A stretch of 47,933 nt of DNA from Deinococcus indicus (GTDB taxonomy: Bacteria; Deinococcota; Deinococci; Deinococcales; Deinococcaceae), in NCBI RefSeq assembly GCF_002198095.1, contig NZ_NHMK01000023.1, positions 1 through 47,933 on the forward strand. Direction: 5' to 3'. The notes under the pieces are model-generated. The model did not search any database and had not been told where the DNA came from. It saw only the letters and a list, made by a program, of their open reading frames with translations. Shown here one piece after another: positions 17,371-25,967 of this stretch. Position 1 is the stretch's first letter, and each line of letters starts with the position of its first letter. The position numbers and the translations under genes were made by a program.

Positions 17371-18546
17371 ATGTCTTACACCGAAATAATCGAGCGCGCC
17401 GCCCGCAAGGCCCAACAGCACATAGCCGATGGCACTACACCCAGCGGGGCCGCCCTCAACCTGGCGATCATGGAGCAACCCATGGGCAAAACGTCAGCGG
17501 AACAGGGACGGACAGCGCGCGAAGCCGTCGACACATTGATAAATAACCTGAACAGTAACAAGTATCTGTTCAGTATCCTTGTTACTGCACTAACAACCAA
17601 AATAGTTCATCCCAAGGTGGACATTCGCAACCATCAGTCCGCGTTGGAGAACAGCTATTCAAATCGGAGTACTGACCAACAGCACGTGACTCCGCAGCTG
17701 AAGCGCCTGGGACTAACACACTGTGCAACAAGTGGAATGGAGAGTGGACGCAACTTTGAGCGCCCCCTTCCGCTAGGACTTGATTTCCCTTCCCGCCCGC
17801 AGGGCAAGGGAAACAGGGAATCTTTGCTGGGACTCCTGCACGCCGTGCAAGTAGAAGGAGCAGATCCAGAGGAACTCCTCACCTACCTCTTCTACCGCGA
17901 CTTTACCTCAAGGAAGGTCGCAAATTATAGCTACGATCCACCGAAGGGAACGACGGTCGCCCAGGTAATGGTAATGCTTACGTCGCACTTCTCCGGGGCG
18001 CGCGGACAAGGGAAATCCCGCCTGCCTGTACTTGCACTTCAAGCGATATATCTCGCCATGGGTAACGAGGTTTCTCGCTATCAGCGGAAAACAGTGGCGC
18101 CTCTTAATCGCCACACCGCAAACGATAAGAAGGGCTTCATTGGAGATATTCAGGTCAATGACGGTGATGTTCCATTTGAGGGTGTGGAGGTTAAGGATGG
18201 TCATCCAATTACGCCGGAGATGGTGACCGCACTGCCGCAGAAACTCCAGGGCTTCCAAGTCGACCGGTATTACATTCTTTCGACAGCTGAGAACTGCATC
18301 AAAGTTGGAGAAGAAAATGCCGTAGAGGCAGCTATCGAGAAAGTGCGACAAGCGACCGGATGCGAGATCATCGCAAACGGCCTCATCAGAACGCTCTGGT
18401 ACTATCTGCGACTTCTGACTGATCCCGATGAGGTAGTGAGGAACTACACAGATCTCATGGCTACGGATCAGGACGTGCGAGATCAGCAGCGCCACCTCTG
18501 GGGCGAAATCCTCGACGCCCAGCGCGCGGAGGCGCTTTGCGAATAG
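17371..18546 (+). CDS. Putative type II restriction endonuclease
   Basis: A 391-aa protein immediately downstream of the cytosine methyltransferase, which is the main evidence for its role. A PD-(D/E)xK-like active site is plausible at GDIQVND ... FEGVEVKDGHPI (about residues 252-276), with the EVK core following an acidic residue on a preceding strand. The N-terminal half contains a region seen in cytosine-system endonucleases (VDIRNHQ near residue 77, NRSTDQQHVTP, FSGARGQGKSRLPVLALQAIY). The cleavage site cannot be read from sequence. Base composition is slightly lower in GC than the plasmid core, consistent with acquisition of the pair as a unit. Confidence 0.8.
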   Translation: MSYTEIIERAARKAQQHIADGTTPSGAALNLAIMEQPMGKTSAEQGRTAREAVDTLINNLNSNKYLFSILVTALTTKIVHPKVDIRNHQSALENSYSNRSTDQQHVTPQLKRLGLTHCATSGMESGRNFERPLPLGLDFPSRPQGKGNRESLLGLLHAVQVEGADPEELLTYLFYRDFTSRKVANYSYDPPKGTTVAQVMVMLTSHFSGARGQGKSRLPVLALQAIYLAMGNEVSRYQRKTVAPLNRHTANDKKGFIGDIQVNDGDVPFEGVEVKDGHPITPEMVTALPQKLQGFQVDRYYILSTAENCIKVGEENAVEAAIEKVRQATGCEIIANGLIRTLWYYLRLLTDPDEVVRNYTDLMATDQDVRDQQRHLWGEILDAQRAEALCE

Positions 18547-18649
18547 TGGTATCCGTTAACTTCTCCGATCATTGCGTCCTACACGGAGTGAGGGGGGTAA
18601 TCTGAGAGCAGGAACAGCGGATCACTTGGGAGCCTAACACTACTGATGA

Positions 18650-18671
18650 GAATGCCAACGACGGGGCATTC
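18650..18671. terminator. Stem-loop downstream of the restriction gene
   Basis: GAATGCC (18650-18656), 8-nt loop, GGCATTC (18665-18671), about 100 bp after the endonuclease stop. It is a plausible terminator for the restriction-modification operon. Confidence 0.45.
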
Positions 18672-18681
18672 TTGAGCTGTC

Positions 18682-18992
18682 ATGACACAAGAACAGCACA
18701 CCGACGGGGACGCCTCCATCCTATTCCACCGCATCTTCGCCCTCCTCCGAACTGCCCCATGGTCGGATCAGCGACATGCCCGAACGTTCGCCTGGATGGT
18801 TGCCGGTCTCCTCCTGAGTTGCGTTCCTCACCCAGCCGCGTGGTGCTCCTTTCGTGGTATCCCGAGTTCGATACGCGCAGAGTCATGAACGACGATTCCT
18901 GCGCGCCTTGACGTCTTCAAGCGTCCCCTGGCGCGCGGTCTACCAGCACCTCATGCAGGTTGCACTGCGTGACTGGGGTGATGCGCGCATCA
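18682..18992 (+). pseudogene. IS4-family transposase remnant (N-terminal part, frameshifted)
   Basis: ATG 18682 opens MTQEQHTDGDASILFHRIF... RHARTFAWMVAGLLLS, typical of the N terminus of Deinococcus-type IS4 transposases. After a frameshift the match resumes near 18885 (SHERRFLRALTSS ... LMQVALRDWGDARI) and stops at about 18992, where an IS3-like terminal repeat begins. The catalytic core is missing. Confidence 0.65.
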
Positions 18993-18999
18993 TCTGGCC

Positions 19000-19302
19000 T
19001 GACCCCAAAGCTTGGACACTTTCGAGTAGAGACTCGATACAAGGACGAGCGTACACTGTCGTCTTCCCTTTTTCACCTGGTGGCCGGGATGACGGCCGCA
19101 TGTGCGGTGTCCTGCCCGCACATGGGGACGGCAGGCCGGCCACCGGCCTCCCTGGCCCACTCACCCGGCGTCCGGTAGCCCAACGACAAATGAGGCCGCC
19201 CATTGTTATAAAACGTGCGCCAGGACTCCAGAATCACCTGAGCATGCACTACCGAGTAGAACACTTTCAGGTTCAAGCATTCCTCCCGGAGTCGTGAACA
19301 AG
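19000..19302 (-). pseudogene. IS3-family right-end remnant with transposase C terminus
   Basis: The sequence TGACCCCAAAGCTTGGACAC at 19000-19019 resembles an IS3-group terminal inverted repeat. On the minus strand, 19073-19291 encodes the last part of an IS3 orfB (NLKVFYSVVHAQ, ESWRTFYNNGRPHLSLGYRTPGEWA). The upstream part is replaced by the IS4-like element whose repeat begins at 19303. It inserted into the IS4 remnant to its left. Confidence 0.75.
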
Positions 19303-20471
19303 AGTTTCCACAGGCGAGAGAACAGCGACCAGCACGAAGGCCCAGGAGGCAGGGGCTTGAAATTCCCCGGTCTCATGGGCCTTGATGCGAAGTGACTATG
19401 CCTCGCATCCCCAGCCTACCGCACAGCATCATCACCGCTCAGCTGAACCGGGTCACCAGCCTCAGTGGCCTCGTTCCCTACAGCACCCTGCGGAAAAGTG
19501 CCATCTCCAAAGAGATGGCGCGGGACTCCTTCGCATCGACCGAAGACCTCCAGCGTCGAGCCAGGAACGCGCCTTCCGGCGCGTTCCTGGCCATCGATTT
19601 CGTCATGGTGCCCCACGCCGGACGGACGATGGAAGGCGTGAACGACCACTACAGCGGTCAGGCCCAGACCCGCCTCGGCCATCAGTTCACCTCCGCGGCC
19701 CTGGTCAGGTTCGGTGAAGATCCAGTTCTGTTGCTGGAGCGCTTCAAGGTTTCCCAGCCCCTTGAGACGACCTGTTACCCGTACCGCACCGCCACGCAGG
19801 AAATGATCCACGTCGTTCAGGATTGCCTCGCGGCGGACGTCCCCATGGCGGGTCTGCTGCTGTATGGGGAGTTCGGGCGGGACGCCGCCGTCACCTTCAG
19901 TCGCGAGCATCAGATTCCGGTCTTGATCCGGGCCAAAGCCAATATGACCGTGCAGTTCGAGGGTGAGTCCCTCACCCTCGGTGCGCTGAGCCGGCAGTTC
20001 CCTCCGGAACGCTGTCACCTGTACGCGGAGTTCGGGTGGCGTGTCCGTCGATTGCCGGTTGCCCGTGAGGTCGGTGGGTTCGATGTCCTGATCGTGTGGC
20101 GCAAGGTGCACGGAGAGTGGACACGGTTTTTCCTGTTCAGCACGTTTGGTGATGACGTCACGGTTCGCTCACTGCTGCGGGCCTGGAAGGCCCGCTGGGG
20201 AATCGAGGTGATTCACCGGTTCTTCAAGCAGAACCTGGGGTTGGGACGCTGTCATTGCCGAACGATCCAGGCGCAGGAGAACTGGGTGTGGTGCGTGGTG
20301 GAGGCCTTTCACGCGGTGTTACGGGTGCGTCGGGAAGTACCGGGCATGACGTGGCGGGCCGCACAACGGCAGGCAGCTCAGCATGCCGAAAAGTACGTCC
20401 TGACCGGGATGGATCAGGACGTACTCCTGCTTAAGGCCGCGTGACACGACATCAGCAGGGAAGTGGAAACT
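19303..20471 (+). mobile_element. Intact IS4-like insertion sequence
   Basis: An element of about 1.17 kb bounded by inverted repeats AGTTTCCAC (19303-19311) and GTGGAAACT (20463-20471). The match may extend outward to about 13 bp with one mismatch. It contains one complete transposase gene. No clear target-site duplication is visible, because the two flanks belong to different truncated elements (IS3 on the left, IS5 on the right). This suggests deletion or recombination after insertion. Confidence 0.75.
19392..20444 (+). CDS. IS4-like DDE transposase
   Basis: A 350-aa protein, full length for a compact DDE transposase; the start could also be the second Met. Candidate catalytic residues are Asp in FLAIDFVMVPH and Asp in LLYGEFGRDAAV or nearby. 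The IS4-type signature R-x3-E-x6-K is present in KARWGIEVIHRFFKQ, where the usual Tyr position is Trp. LGLGRCHCRT follows as in related transposases. The frame is intact, so the element may still be active. I cannot fix the exact IS subgroup by eye. Confidence 0.82.
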   Translation: MTMPRIPSLPHSIITAQLNRVTSLSGLVPYSTLRKSAISKEMARDSFASTEDLQRRARNAPSGAFLAIDFVMVPHAGRTMEGVNDHYSGQAQTRLGHQFTSAALVRFGEDPVLLLERFKVSQPLETTCYPYRTATQEMIHVVQDCLAADVPMAGLLLYGEFGRDAAVTFSREHQIPVLIRAKANMTVQFEGESLTLGALSRQFPPERCHLYAEFGWRVRRLPVAREVGGFDVLIVWRKVHGEWTRFFLFSTFGDDVTVRSLLRAWKARWGIEVIHRFFKQNLGLGRCHCRTIQAQENWVWCVVEAFHAVLRVRREVPGMTWRAAQRQAAQHAEKYVLTGMDQDVLLLKAA

Positions 20472-20543
20472 GTTGGGAAACAACGGACTGAGGATGGACC
20501 ACTCGGAATCCGTAAGATCCGTCTCATATGCTGTTCTGGTCAT
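20472..20543 (-). pseudogene. IS5-family transposase N-terminal fragment
   Basis: ATG at 20543 (minus) opens MTRTAYETDLTDSEWSILSP, the typical start of IS5-group transposases. After about 24 codons the frame runs into the inverted repeat of the IS4-like element, so only the very start survives. Nothing else of the element is seen on the other side. Confidence 0.7.
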
Positions 20544-20603
20544 TCTTCAGCGCACTCCTTGGGTCCCTCCAAGCTAACTGACAGAGTTTTCAGAGGCACT
20601 TTA

Positions 20604-21503
20604 TTACCGCTTAGCGAGTTCCGAGTCCAGTCTGTTTTTCAGCGCGTCGGGCATCCGTTCCAGCCACTTCTCGATAGCTCGGCGGTCGAGCGGCTCCAGT
20701 TGCGCGAGGAAACGCCGGTCACTGAGCGCACGCCCTACCTGAAATGCGCGTTCCTCACGGCCAGCTGCAGCAGGAGGGGAGAGTCTCCTCAGTTCGGCAA
20801 GCAGCTCTTCACGTGTCGCCCCCCCTTTCGCCAGAGCGATCAGGGCAGCGTGGTGCTCAGGCGGCGCTGAGACGACAACTGCCGCGAGCGTGCGAGGCAC
20901 ACCGGCCCGCAGGGCGTCGAGCACGGCAGGGGGCCAGTTCAGGATCCGGAGCTTGTTCTTCGCGTAACTCCGCCAGGATTCGCCCAGCGGCGTGAAGACT
21001 CCGTCCATCAGGGCATGATCGGGTCCCTCCGCTTCCTTGAGCAGCTGCATCAGGCGGCCACGCGCCTGCTCAGGTGTCACACCCAGAGCCAGTGACACGA
21101 GCGTCAGCTTCGCGTCGACCTCATCGATCACGTTCAGGTCCTGACGCTGCAGGTTCTCCATCAGGCCCGCCACCAGCGCCTGCCGGTCATCGAGATCCCG
21201 GATCAGGACCGGCACCTCCTGCAGGCCAGCGAGCTGAGCAGCCCGCCAGCGCCTCTCCCCTGCCACGATCTCGTACCGACCGCCGACCGCCCGGACCAGC
21301 AGGGGCTGCAGGATGCCCTCAGCGCGGATGCTGGCAGCCAGGCTTTCCAGGGAATCCGTCCCGAAGGTCCGCCTGGGCTGCGCCGTGCCGGCTGTCAGCT
21401 GATCCACCCTGAGCAGTTGCGCGCCCGCACGTGCCAGCCCGGCGTCAGACGCCACGGTGAGAAGCCCGGAGAGCTTCCCAAGGTCCCGTTTCGGGCGACT
21501 CAC
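20604..21503 (-). CDS. parB: ParB-type plasmid partition protein
   Basis: A 299-aa ParB/Spo0J-family protein. An N-terminal basic segment is followed by the ParB domain: [18 protein letters not shown] near residue 42, the CTP-binding-type [20 protein letters not shown] near 78-97, and [15 protein letters not shown] near 116. A helix-turn-helix region ([17 protein letters not shown]) comes next, and the C terminus is less conserved. It binds parS centromere sites and works with ParA to segregate the plasmid. Its GTG start overlaps the ParA stop (GTGA), giving translational coupling. Confidence 0.93.
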   Translation of the reverse strand: MSRPKRDLGKLSGLLTVASDAGLARAGAQLLRVDQLTAGTAQPRRTFGTDSLESLAASIRAEGILQPLLVRAVGGRYEIVAGERRWRAAQLAGLQEVPVLIRDLDDRQALVAGLMENLQRQDLNVIDEVDAKLTLVSLALGVTPEQARGRLMQLLKEAEGPDHALMDGVFTPLGESWRSYAKNKLRILNWPPAVLDALRAGVPRTLAAVVVSAPPEHHAALIALAKGGATREELLAELRRLSPPAAAGREERAFQVGRALSDRRFLAQLEPLDRRAIEKWLERMPDALKNRLDSELAKR

Positions 21504-22267
21504 GCCGTCACCTCGTAAGCAACCCCGAGTGCCCGCGCGATGCTCGCGGTCGCCTGCCGCAGATCCTCGGCTACCGGACTGCCCGGCGCGTATACACCCA
21601 CCGGCTGCCCTGCCAGAGCGCTGTCGAGGTAGATCGCTTCCCTCTGCGGCAGGGGCTCGGACACCGGTGACAGGTGAGACCGGATCTGCTCGAGCATGTC
21701 GCGGTCGTGTCCACGGCGGGCGTCGTACAGAGTCGGCAGGTAGAGACCGACCCGCAGCTCCGGGCGCAGACCGTGGTACATCCGCATGACCTCCGACAGG
21801 CCAGGCAGGGCGTTCACACCCTTGACGCGGGTCGGGATGGGGACGAACAGAACGTCCGATGCCAGCGCCCCGAGCGCGGCGAGTTTCCCGACGCTCGGCG
21901 GACTGTCGATCAGCACCACGTCGTACTGTCCCTCCACGGCCGTCAGCGCGCGCCGCAGGAACAACTCGGCTCCGATCCGGCCCGGCATGATCGCCTCCGC
22001 CAGTGCCAGATCCACCCGCGACGGAATGAGATGCAGTCCGAATACCTCACGCGGCACCGGGAGCGCCCTGGCCTCGGTCGCGACCGGATACACCGTCTCA
22101 TGGAGCTCGGCATCCTCGACGCCCAGCCAGGTGGTGAGGTTGGCCTGTGGGTCGAGGTCGATCAGCAGCACCTTCAGCCCCGAGCGTGCAAGTTCGTAGC
22201 CGGCGTTGAGGGTGAGCGACGTCTTGCCCGCTCCTCCTGCGTGATTGAAAAACGTCGCGGTGATCAC
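21500..22267 (-). CDS. parA: ParA-type partition ATPase
   Basis: A Walker-type ParA of about 255 aa. I prefer the GTG at 22267 ([12 protein letters not shown]), because the longer open frame to 22330 would read through a 28-bp palindrome. The deviant Walker A is [10 protein letters not shown] near residue 9, with Ala in place of the usual first Lys of KGGx[15 protein letters not shown] follows near 40, and [10 protein letters not shown] near 118 is the Walker B/A' motif. It drives plasmid segregation on the nucleoid with ParB, which is encoded by the overlapping next gene. Confidence 0.93.
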   Translation of the reverse strand: MITATFFNHAGGAGKTSLTLNAGYELARSGLKVLLIDLDPQANLTTWLGVEDAELHETVYPVATEARALPVPREVFGLHLIPSRVDLALAEAIMPGRIGAELFLRRALTAVEGQYDVVLIDSPPSVGKLAALGALASDVLFVPIPTRVKGVNALPGLSEVMRMYHGLRPELRVGLYLPTLYDARRGHDRDMLEQIRSHLSPVSEPLPQREAIYLDSALAGQPVGVYAPGSPVAEDLRQATASIARALGVAYEVTA

Positions 22268-22285
22268 TCCCAGACCATAGCGTGT

Positions 22286-22313
22286 TCCCGGTTCGTTCCG
22301 GAACGAACCGGGA
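22286..22313. promoter_or_regulatory. 28-bp perfect palindrome upstream of parA (parS or operator candidate)
   Basis: The palindrome is centred between 22299 and 22300. The half-site read inward is TCCCGGTTCGTTCC, and the complement is exact over 14 bp per side. Beyond one mismatch the symmetry continues (TGT/GCA region, 22283-22316). It lies 19 bp upstream of the chosen parA start, between parA and rep. A long palindrome here is what one expects of a ParB-binding centromere or a ParA/ParB autoregulatory operator. I see only this one copy in the window. Confidence 0.75.
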
Positions 22314-22419
22314 GCAACATGCCAGCGCACCTGACACCGGGCACCGTCCTAAACGTAAAGAACCGTCAACTCCGGGGCCCGCGCCCACTCGGTTCTTCGC
22401 GCATCAGCTCCGCCTCTTT

Positions 22420-22435
22420 CCCGTAGTTTCTGAGG
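22420..22435 (+). promoter_or_regulatory. Single iteron in the rep promoter
   Basis: CCCGTAGTTTCTGAGG, the same 16-mer as in the origin array downstream of rep, lies 39 bp upstream of the rep start. Binding of Rep here would repress its own transcription, as in other iteron plasmids (inference). Confidence 0.8.
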
Positions 22436-22474
22436 CGTTCTCCCCGTCCACTGGCTGTTCTTTACAATGCAGGC

Positions 22475-23911
22475 ATGGCTGAGCGAAAACCGAGGCGAGC
22501 CGCGCCACTGGTCCTGGATGTCGGAAGCGGCTACGACGAGCTCAACCTTGGCCGACTGGCACTGATCAGCGGGCAGAAAACCGTGCCGGCCACCCTGCGC
22601 CGCTGGCAGAAATCCATTCTCACGCCCGACGGCCGCCCCGTCGTCATCACCTGCTCCGTCCCGGAAGATCAGGTCGTCCCCCATGGCCTGGATAACGACT
22701 TCATGGTCGGGCTGGTCAACCTCTGCTTCGAGGCGGGATTGCCGGACGGGCCCTTCACGGTCTCCGCCTACGGCCTCCTCAAAGCTTCAGGGTTCCCGGA
22801 CACCGCTCAGTACTACCGCTCCCTCGAGGAAAGCCTGGTGCGCCTGAACAAGGCCAACTACACCATCGACGAGGGCTGGTTCGTACGGGGACCGCACACC
22901 TGGACGACCCAGTCATTCGCGCAGGTCAACTACCTCTCGTACGCCCGTTCGAAAACTGGAGTCCGGGGTACCTCCGTCATCACAGTGCAGCTCGCACCGC
23001 CCATCATGGACAGTCTGCGCGCCGGGTACATCAAACCTCTGGATCTGAATTTCTACCGCTCACTCAGTCAACCACTGGTCCGGGCCGTGTACCGTCAGCT
23101 CGACGCGCTGCATTTCGACGACTCGACCCCTGACGGCCTCGTGCGGGAACTCAGTGCCCCGCTGATGGCCTGGGCAAACCGCCTGGGGATCTTCAGTGAC
23201 CGCGCCGACAACGTCGCCCGTACGCTCAAGCCGGCCAATGACGAGCTGCTGGCAAAGAAATATGTCTCCGAAATCGAGCTGACTGGTCGGGGGCGCGACA
23301 AGCTGGTGCGGTACGTGTTCGGGCCGCCCCCAGTGGGGGATCATCCACAACTCGCGGAACTCCTACGTCTCAGGGGCGTGAAGTCCGGGGTCGCCGTCCG
23401 GCTGTCCACGGTCTTCCCGGAGCGCATCGAGGAAGCCGCCCGCCGCTTCGATCATTACGTCAAGACAGCAACCCGGCCGGTCGGCAACCCCGGGGGCCTG
23501 CTGGTCGCGATGGTGCAGCGCCCGGAGGATTTCGCCGACCTGCCCGGGTACGTCCCGGCCCGCCCGAAAACAGAGGCACCGACTGCTCCGGCGACCGGCA
23601 CCAAGCAGACCGTCCCCAATGCACCGCTCACCGATGAGATCGAGGCCATGGAAGCCCGGGAGGAAACGCGGGTAGCCGCCCTGAGCGGTCAGGCCCTGGT
23701 CGACTGGGTGCTGCGCCAACTGACCTTGCTCGGCACCATGAGGCACCTCAGCGTCCAGGAAAGGGCTCTGCTCACGGAGGCGGTCGCGGAGGGAACGCTT
23801 GATGGCCGGGCCGTCGTGCGTGAGGCCACGCGTGCCGTCTCAGGCGGCATTCCGGCCGTCCGCGCCGTTGCGGAGGACGTGCGCACTCACCTCTCGGGCA
23901 TGCTCCCGTAG
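22475..23911 (+). CDS. repA: Plasmid replication initiator (RPA/RepA-like)
   Basis: A 478-aa protein whose first 310 residues resemble the replication initiator A family common on Deinococcus and proteobacterial plasmids. It is winged-helix-like, with TVSAYGLLKASGF, YYRSLEESLVRLNKANYTI, LDLNFYRSLSQPLVRAVYRQLDAL and a basic ELTGRGRDKLVRYVF. The C-terminal third is proline-rich, then helical. It should bind the iterons directly downstream (the first overlaps its stop codon) and open the adjacent AT-rich stretch. It is divergent from parAB, with which it shares a 200-bp control region. Confidence 0.88.
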   Translation: MAERKPRRAAPLVLDVGSGYDELNLGRLALISGQKTVPATLRRWQKSILTPDGRPVVITCSVPEDQVVPHGLDNDFMVGLVNLCFEAGLPDGPFTVSAYGLLKASGFPDTAQYYRSLEESLVRLNKANYTIDEGWFVRGPHTWTTQSFAQVNYLSYARSKTGVRGTSVITVQLAPPIMDSLRAGYIKPLDLNFYRSLSQPLVRAVYRQLDALHFDDSTPDGLVRELSAPLMAWANRLGIFSDRADNVARTLKPANDELLAKKYVSEIELTGRGRDKLVRYVFGPPPVGDHPQLAELLRLRGVKSGVAVRLSTVFPERIEEAARRFDHYVKTATRPVGNPGGLLVAMVQRPEDFADLPGYVPARPKTEAPTAPATGTKQTVPNAPLTDEIEAMEAREETRVAALSGQALVDWVLRQLTLLGTMRHLSVQERALLTEAVAEGTLDGRAVVREATRAVSGGIPAVRAVAEDVRTHLSGMLP

Positions 23912-24255
23912 TTTCTGAGGAACTATCCAACGGCCAGTCCCGTATGTTCTGAGGGATGGCCGGGAAAAACAGCGGCCAGGACAGCAAGGGCGCAGGCGAA
24001 CTACTTCTACCGTAGTTTCTGAGGGATCGACGAGAAAAAGGCACTGCTCGGCCCGTATGTTCTGAGGGAAACTTCAACACACTCTGCCTTTCATACCCGT
24101 ATGTTCTGAGGAAAACGCCTCTCCTGATTCCCGTATCTTCTGAGGGAAAAACAGGCGAGCTTCAGAGGCATCACCCGTATGTTCTGAGGGAAAGCGGCAG
24201 CGGATGCCCGTAGTTTCCGAGTGAAACAGGCAGCTTTTTCCCGTAGTTTCTGAGT
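23905..24255 (+). repeat. oriV: Iteron array of the replication origin (nine copies)
   Basis: Nine copies of a 16-mer, consensus CCCGTATGTTCTGAGG or CCCGTAGTTTCTGAGG, start at 23905, 23939, 24009, 24052, 24096, 24130, 24174, 24207 and 24240. The last two end in GAGT and are the most diverged. Distances are 33-34 or 43-44 bp except one of 70, so nearly all copies sit on the same face of the helix. The location just after rep, with an AT-rich region beyond, marks the replication origin. Confidence 0.93.
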
Positions 24256-24626
24256 AGATTTTTGAAAATTTGCTCGCTAGGACGGCTTCCGCCCTACTCT
24301 CCTGATGATGTTTTTTATTCATCATTCTTTTTAAAATCACCATTCAAAGCCATCACATCAGACATCGGAACAGATTTCCGGTCAGCCGACCTGGACGGTC
24401 TGTGCGCTCCCCAGGAGAGGGCCCGACGGAAGATAGGGTCCCGCCCATGAAAGGTCAGGAAGGTTATCCCCACGGCGCTCCAGCAGGAGGAGATATCTGC
24501 CTTCCGTCCCCGTTGGCCAGGCCTGGACTACAGTGTCTCTGCCAGTGGATAGGAGTCTGGCTCATTCGTGCAGTAGCTCGGCTTCCTACTCACGTCTGTA
24601 GTACTGTTGCTCCACAGGAGGGGACG
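24256..24626. other. Origin AT-rich (DNA unwinding) segment and spacer to the toxin-antitoxin pair
   Basis: There is no gene here. Roughly 24305-24350 is strongly AT-rich (runs of T and A after GATGATG) in an otherwise GC-rich plasmid, a good candidate for the melting site next to the iterons. TTATCCCCA at 24464-24472 differs from a consensus DnaA box by one base. The ribosome site AGGAGGGG for the antitoxin gene is at the right edge. Confidence 0.6.
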
Positions 24627-24857
24627 ATGACGACGATCACGGCGCGTGACTTCAACCAGCAGGTCAGCAGGGCCCGCCAGGCAGCCCTCGAGGAACCCGT
24701 CTTCATCACCGAACGCGGCCGCCCCCGTCACGTCCTCCTCAGCATCGAGGCCTACGAAGCCCTGCTCGGCGGTCAGATGTCCATCGTGGACCTCCTCCAC
24801 CTCGAAGCCGACCCTGCCGTGACGTTCCCCACCGCCCAGGCAGCGGAGTTCGACTGA
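24627..24857 (+). CDS. Phd/YefM-type antitoxin
   Basis: A 76-aa protein starting at ATG 24627 after a strong AGGAGGGG. It has the typical Phd fold sequence (MTTITARDFNQQVSRARQAALEEP, VFITERGRPRHVLLSIEAYEALL) and an acidic C-terminal tail that should neutralise the toxin. It binds its own promoter by its N terminus in family members. Its stop codon is directly followed by the toxin ATG. Likely role: plasmid addiction together with the PIN-domain toxin. Confidence 0.92.
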   Translation: MTTITARDFNQQVSRARQAALEEPVFITERGRPRHVLLSIEAYEALLGGQMSIVDLLHLEADPAVTFPTAQAAEFD

Positions 24858-25289
24858 ATGTACCTGCTCGACACCAACGTCGTCTCCGAACTCCGCAAGG
24901 TCAAGGCCGGCCGGGCCGATCCGAACGTCGCCGCGTGGGCCCGGCGCGTCCTCACGACCGAGCTCTACCTCTCGGTCGTCACGGTACAGGAACTCGAACT
25001 CGGCCTCCTGCTGAAGGAGGGGCAGGACGCAGCGCAGGGCCGCGCACTGCGGACCTGGCTCGAAGGACAGGTGCTGCCCGCCTTCGCAGGGCGCATCCTG
25101 CCGGTGACGGTCGCCATCGCGCGGCAGTGCGCGGCGTTGAACGTGCCGGAGACGAAACCTGAACGGGCTGGCCTGATGGCCGCCACAGCCCTGGTGCACG
25201 GCCTGGCGCTGGTCACCCGCGCCGGCCAGGACTTCCAGGATACCGGCGTCACCTTGTTTGATCCCTGGCACGCCACTACGAACGATTGA
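24858..25289 (+). CDS. vapC: VapC/FitB-like PIN-domain toxin
   Basis: A 143-aa PIN-domain ribonuclease. The acidic active-site residues are visible: Asp5 in YLLDTNVVSELRK, Glu in VTVQELELGLLL near 53, and a late Asp/Thr region in LVTRAGQDFQDTGV near 120-127. Such toxins cleave tRNA or rRNA and block translation unless bound by the cognate antitoxin. It abuts the Phd-type antitoxin with no gap. Confidence 0.92.
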   Translation: MYLLDTNVVSELRKVKAGRADPNVAAWARRVLTTELYLSVVTVQELELGLLLKEGQDAAQGRALRTWLEGQVLPAFAGRILPVTVAIARQCAALNVPETKPERAGLMAATALVHGLALVTRAGQDFQDTGVTLFDPWHATTND

Positions 25290-25363
25290 GCGCAGATGAA
25301 CGGGCTGGCGGTGCCCTCCCGGCCAGTGCGGCCCAGGTCAGTCCTTGGTCTAGGCTGCGGGGC

Positions 25364-25942
25364 GTGATGTACAGCGATGTCAAGGAGCGCCTGGCGGCGC
25401 CGTTTCCCTCGCAGCGCGTGCAATGGCGCGCGCAGAGCTTCTCCCGGGATCGTTCGTCGGCGCTGATGGTGGCGTACGTGGACGCCCGCACGGTCATGGA
25501 CCGGCTCGACGATGTCTGCCCGGACGGGTGGTCCTTCGACGTGGAATTCCTGCCGGCGGCCGTCCCTGTCGCGCGGGGCCGCCTGAGTGTTCTGGGCCTG
25601 TCCCGCAGTGACGTCGGTGAGGCGGGAGAGGGGGAGGCGGCAACCTTCAAGGCCGCGGCGAGTGACGCCCTCAAGCGCTGCGCGGTGCATTTCGGAGTGG
25701 GGCGCTACCTGTACGACCTACCCCGGGTGTGGGTGGCGTGGAGCGAGGAGCGGCGCGCGCCGCTGGAGGAGTTGCGCCTGCCGGAGTGGGCGCTGCCGGA
25801 CGATGAGCGGTCGAGTGGTGCGCCGCACGTGCTCGGGGCGCTCGAGACCCTCCGGGGGGAGCTGCCGCGGGACGTGCAGCAGTTGCGGGAGGTGTACCGG
25901 CACCTGCGCGGAGCGCTGGAGGCGGCGGGACGGGCAGAGTAG
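25364..25942 (+). CDS. ddrA: DdrA / Rad52-family single-strand DNA-end protein
   Basis: A protein of about 192 aa beginning at GTG 25364 or ATG 25367. The sequence VKERLAAPFPSQRVQWRAQ, ALMVAYVDARTVMDRLDDVCPDGWSFDVEF and AASDALKRCAVHFGVGRYLYDLP is the Rad52/Rad22 core as found in Deinococcus DdrA. Known DdrA binds 3' single-stranded ends and protects them from nucleases after radiation or desiccation. This copy heads a plus-strand run with addB-like, addA-like and RelE-UvrD genes, so it probably belongs to an end-processing module. Confidence 0.88.
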   Translation: MMYSDVKERLAAPFPSQRVQWRAQSFSRDRSSALMVAYVDARTVMDRLDDVCPDGWSFDVEFLPAAVPVARGRLSVLGLSRSDVGEAGEGEAATFKAAASDALKRCAVHFGVGRYLYDLPRVWVAWSEERRAPLEELRLPEWALPDDERSSGAPHVLGALETLRGELPRDVQQLREVYRHLRGALEAAGRAE

Positions 25943-25967
25943 CGTTCGTTGCAGCCTGATGTGAGGC

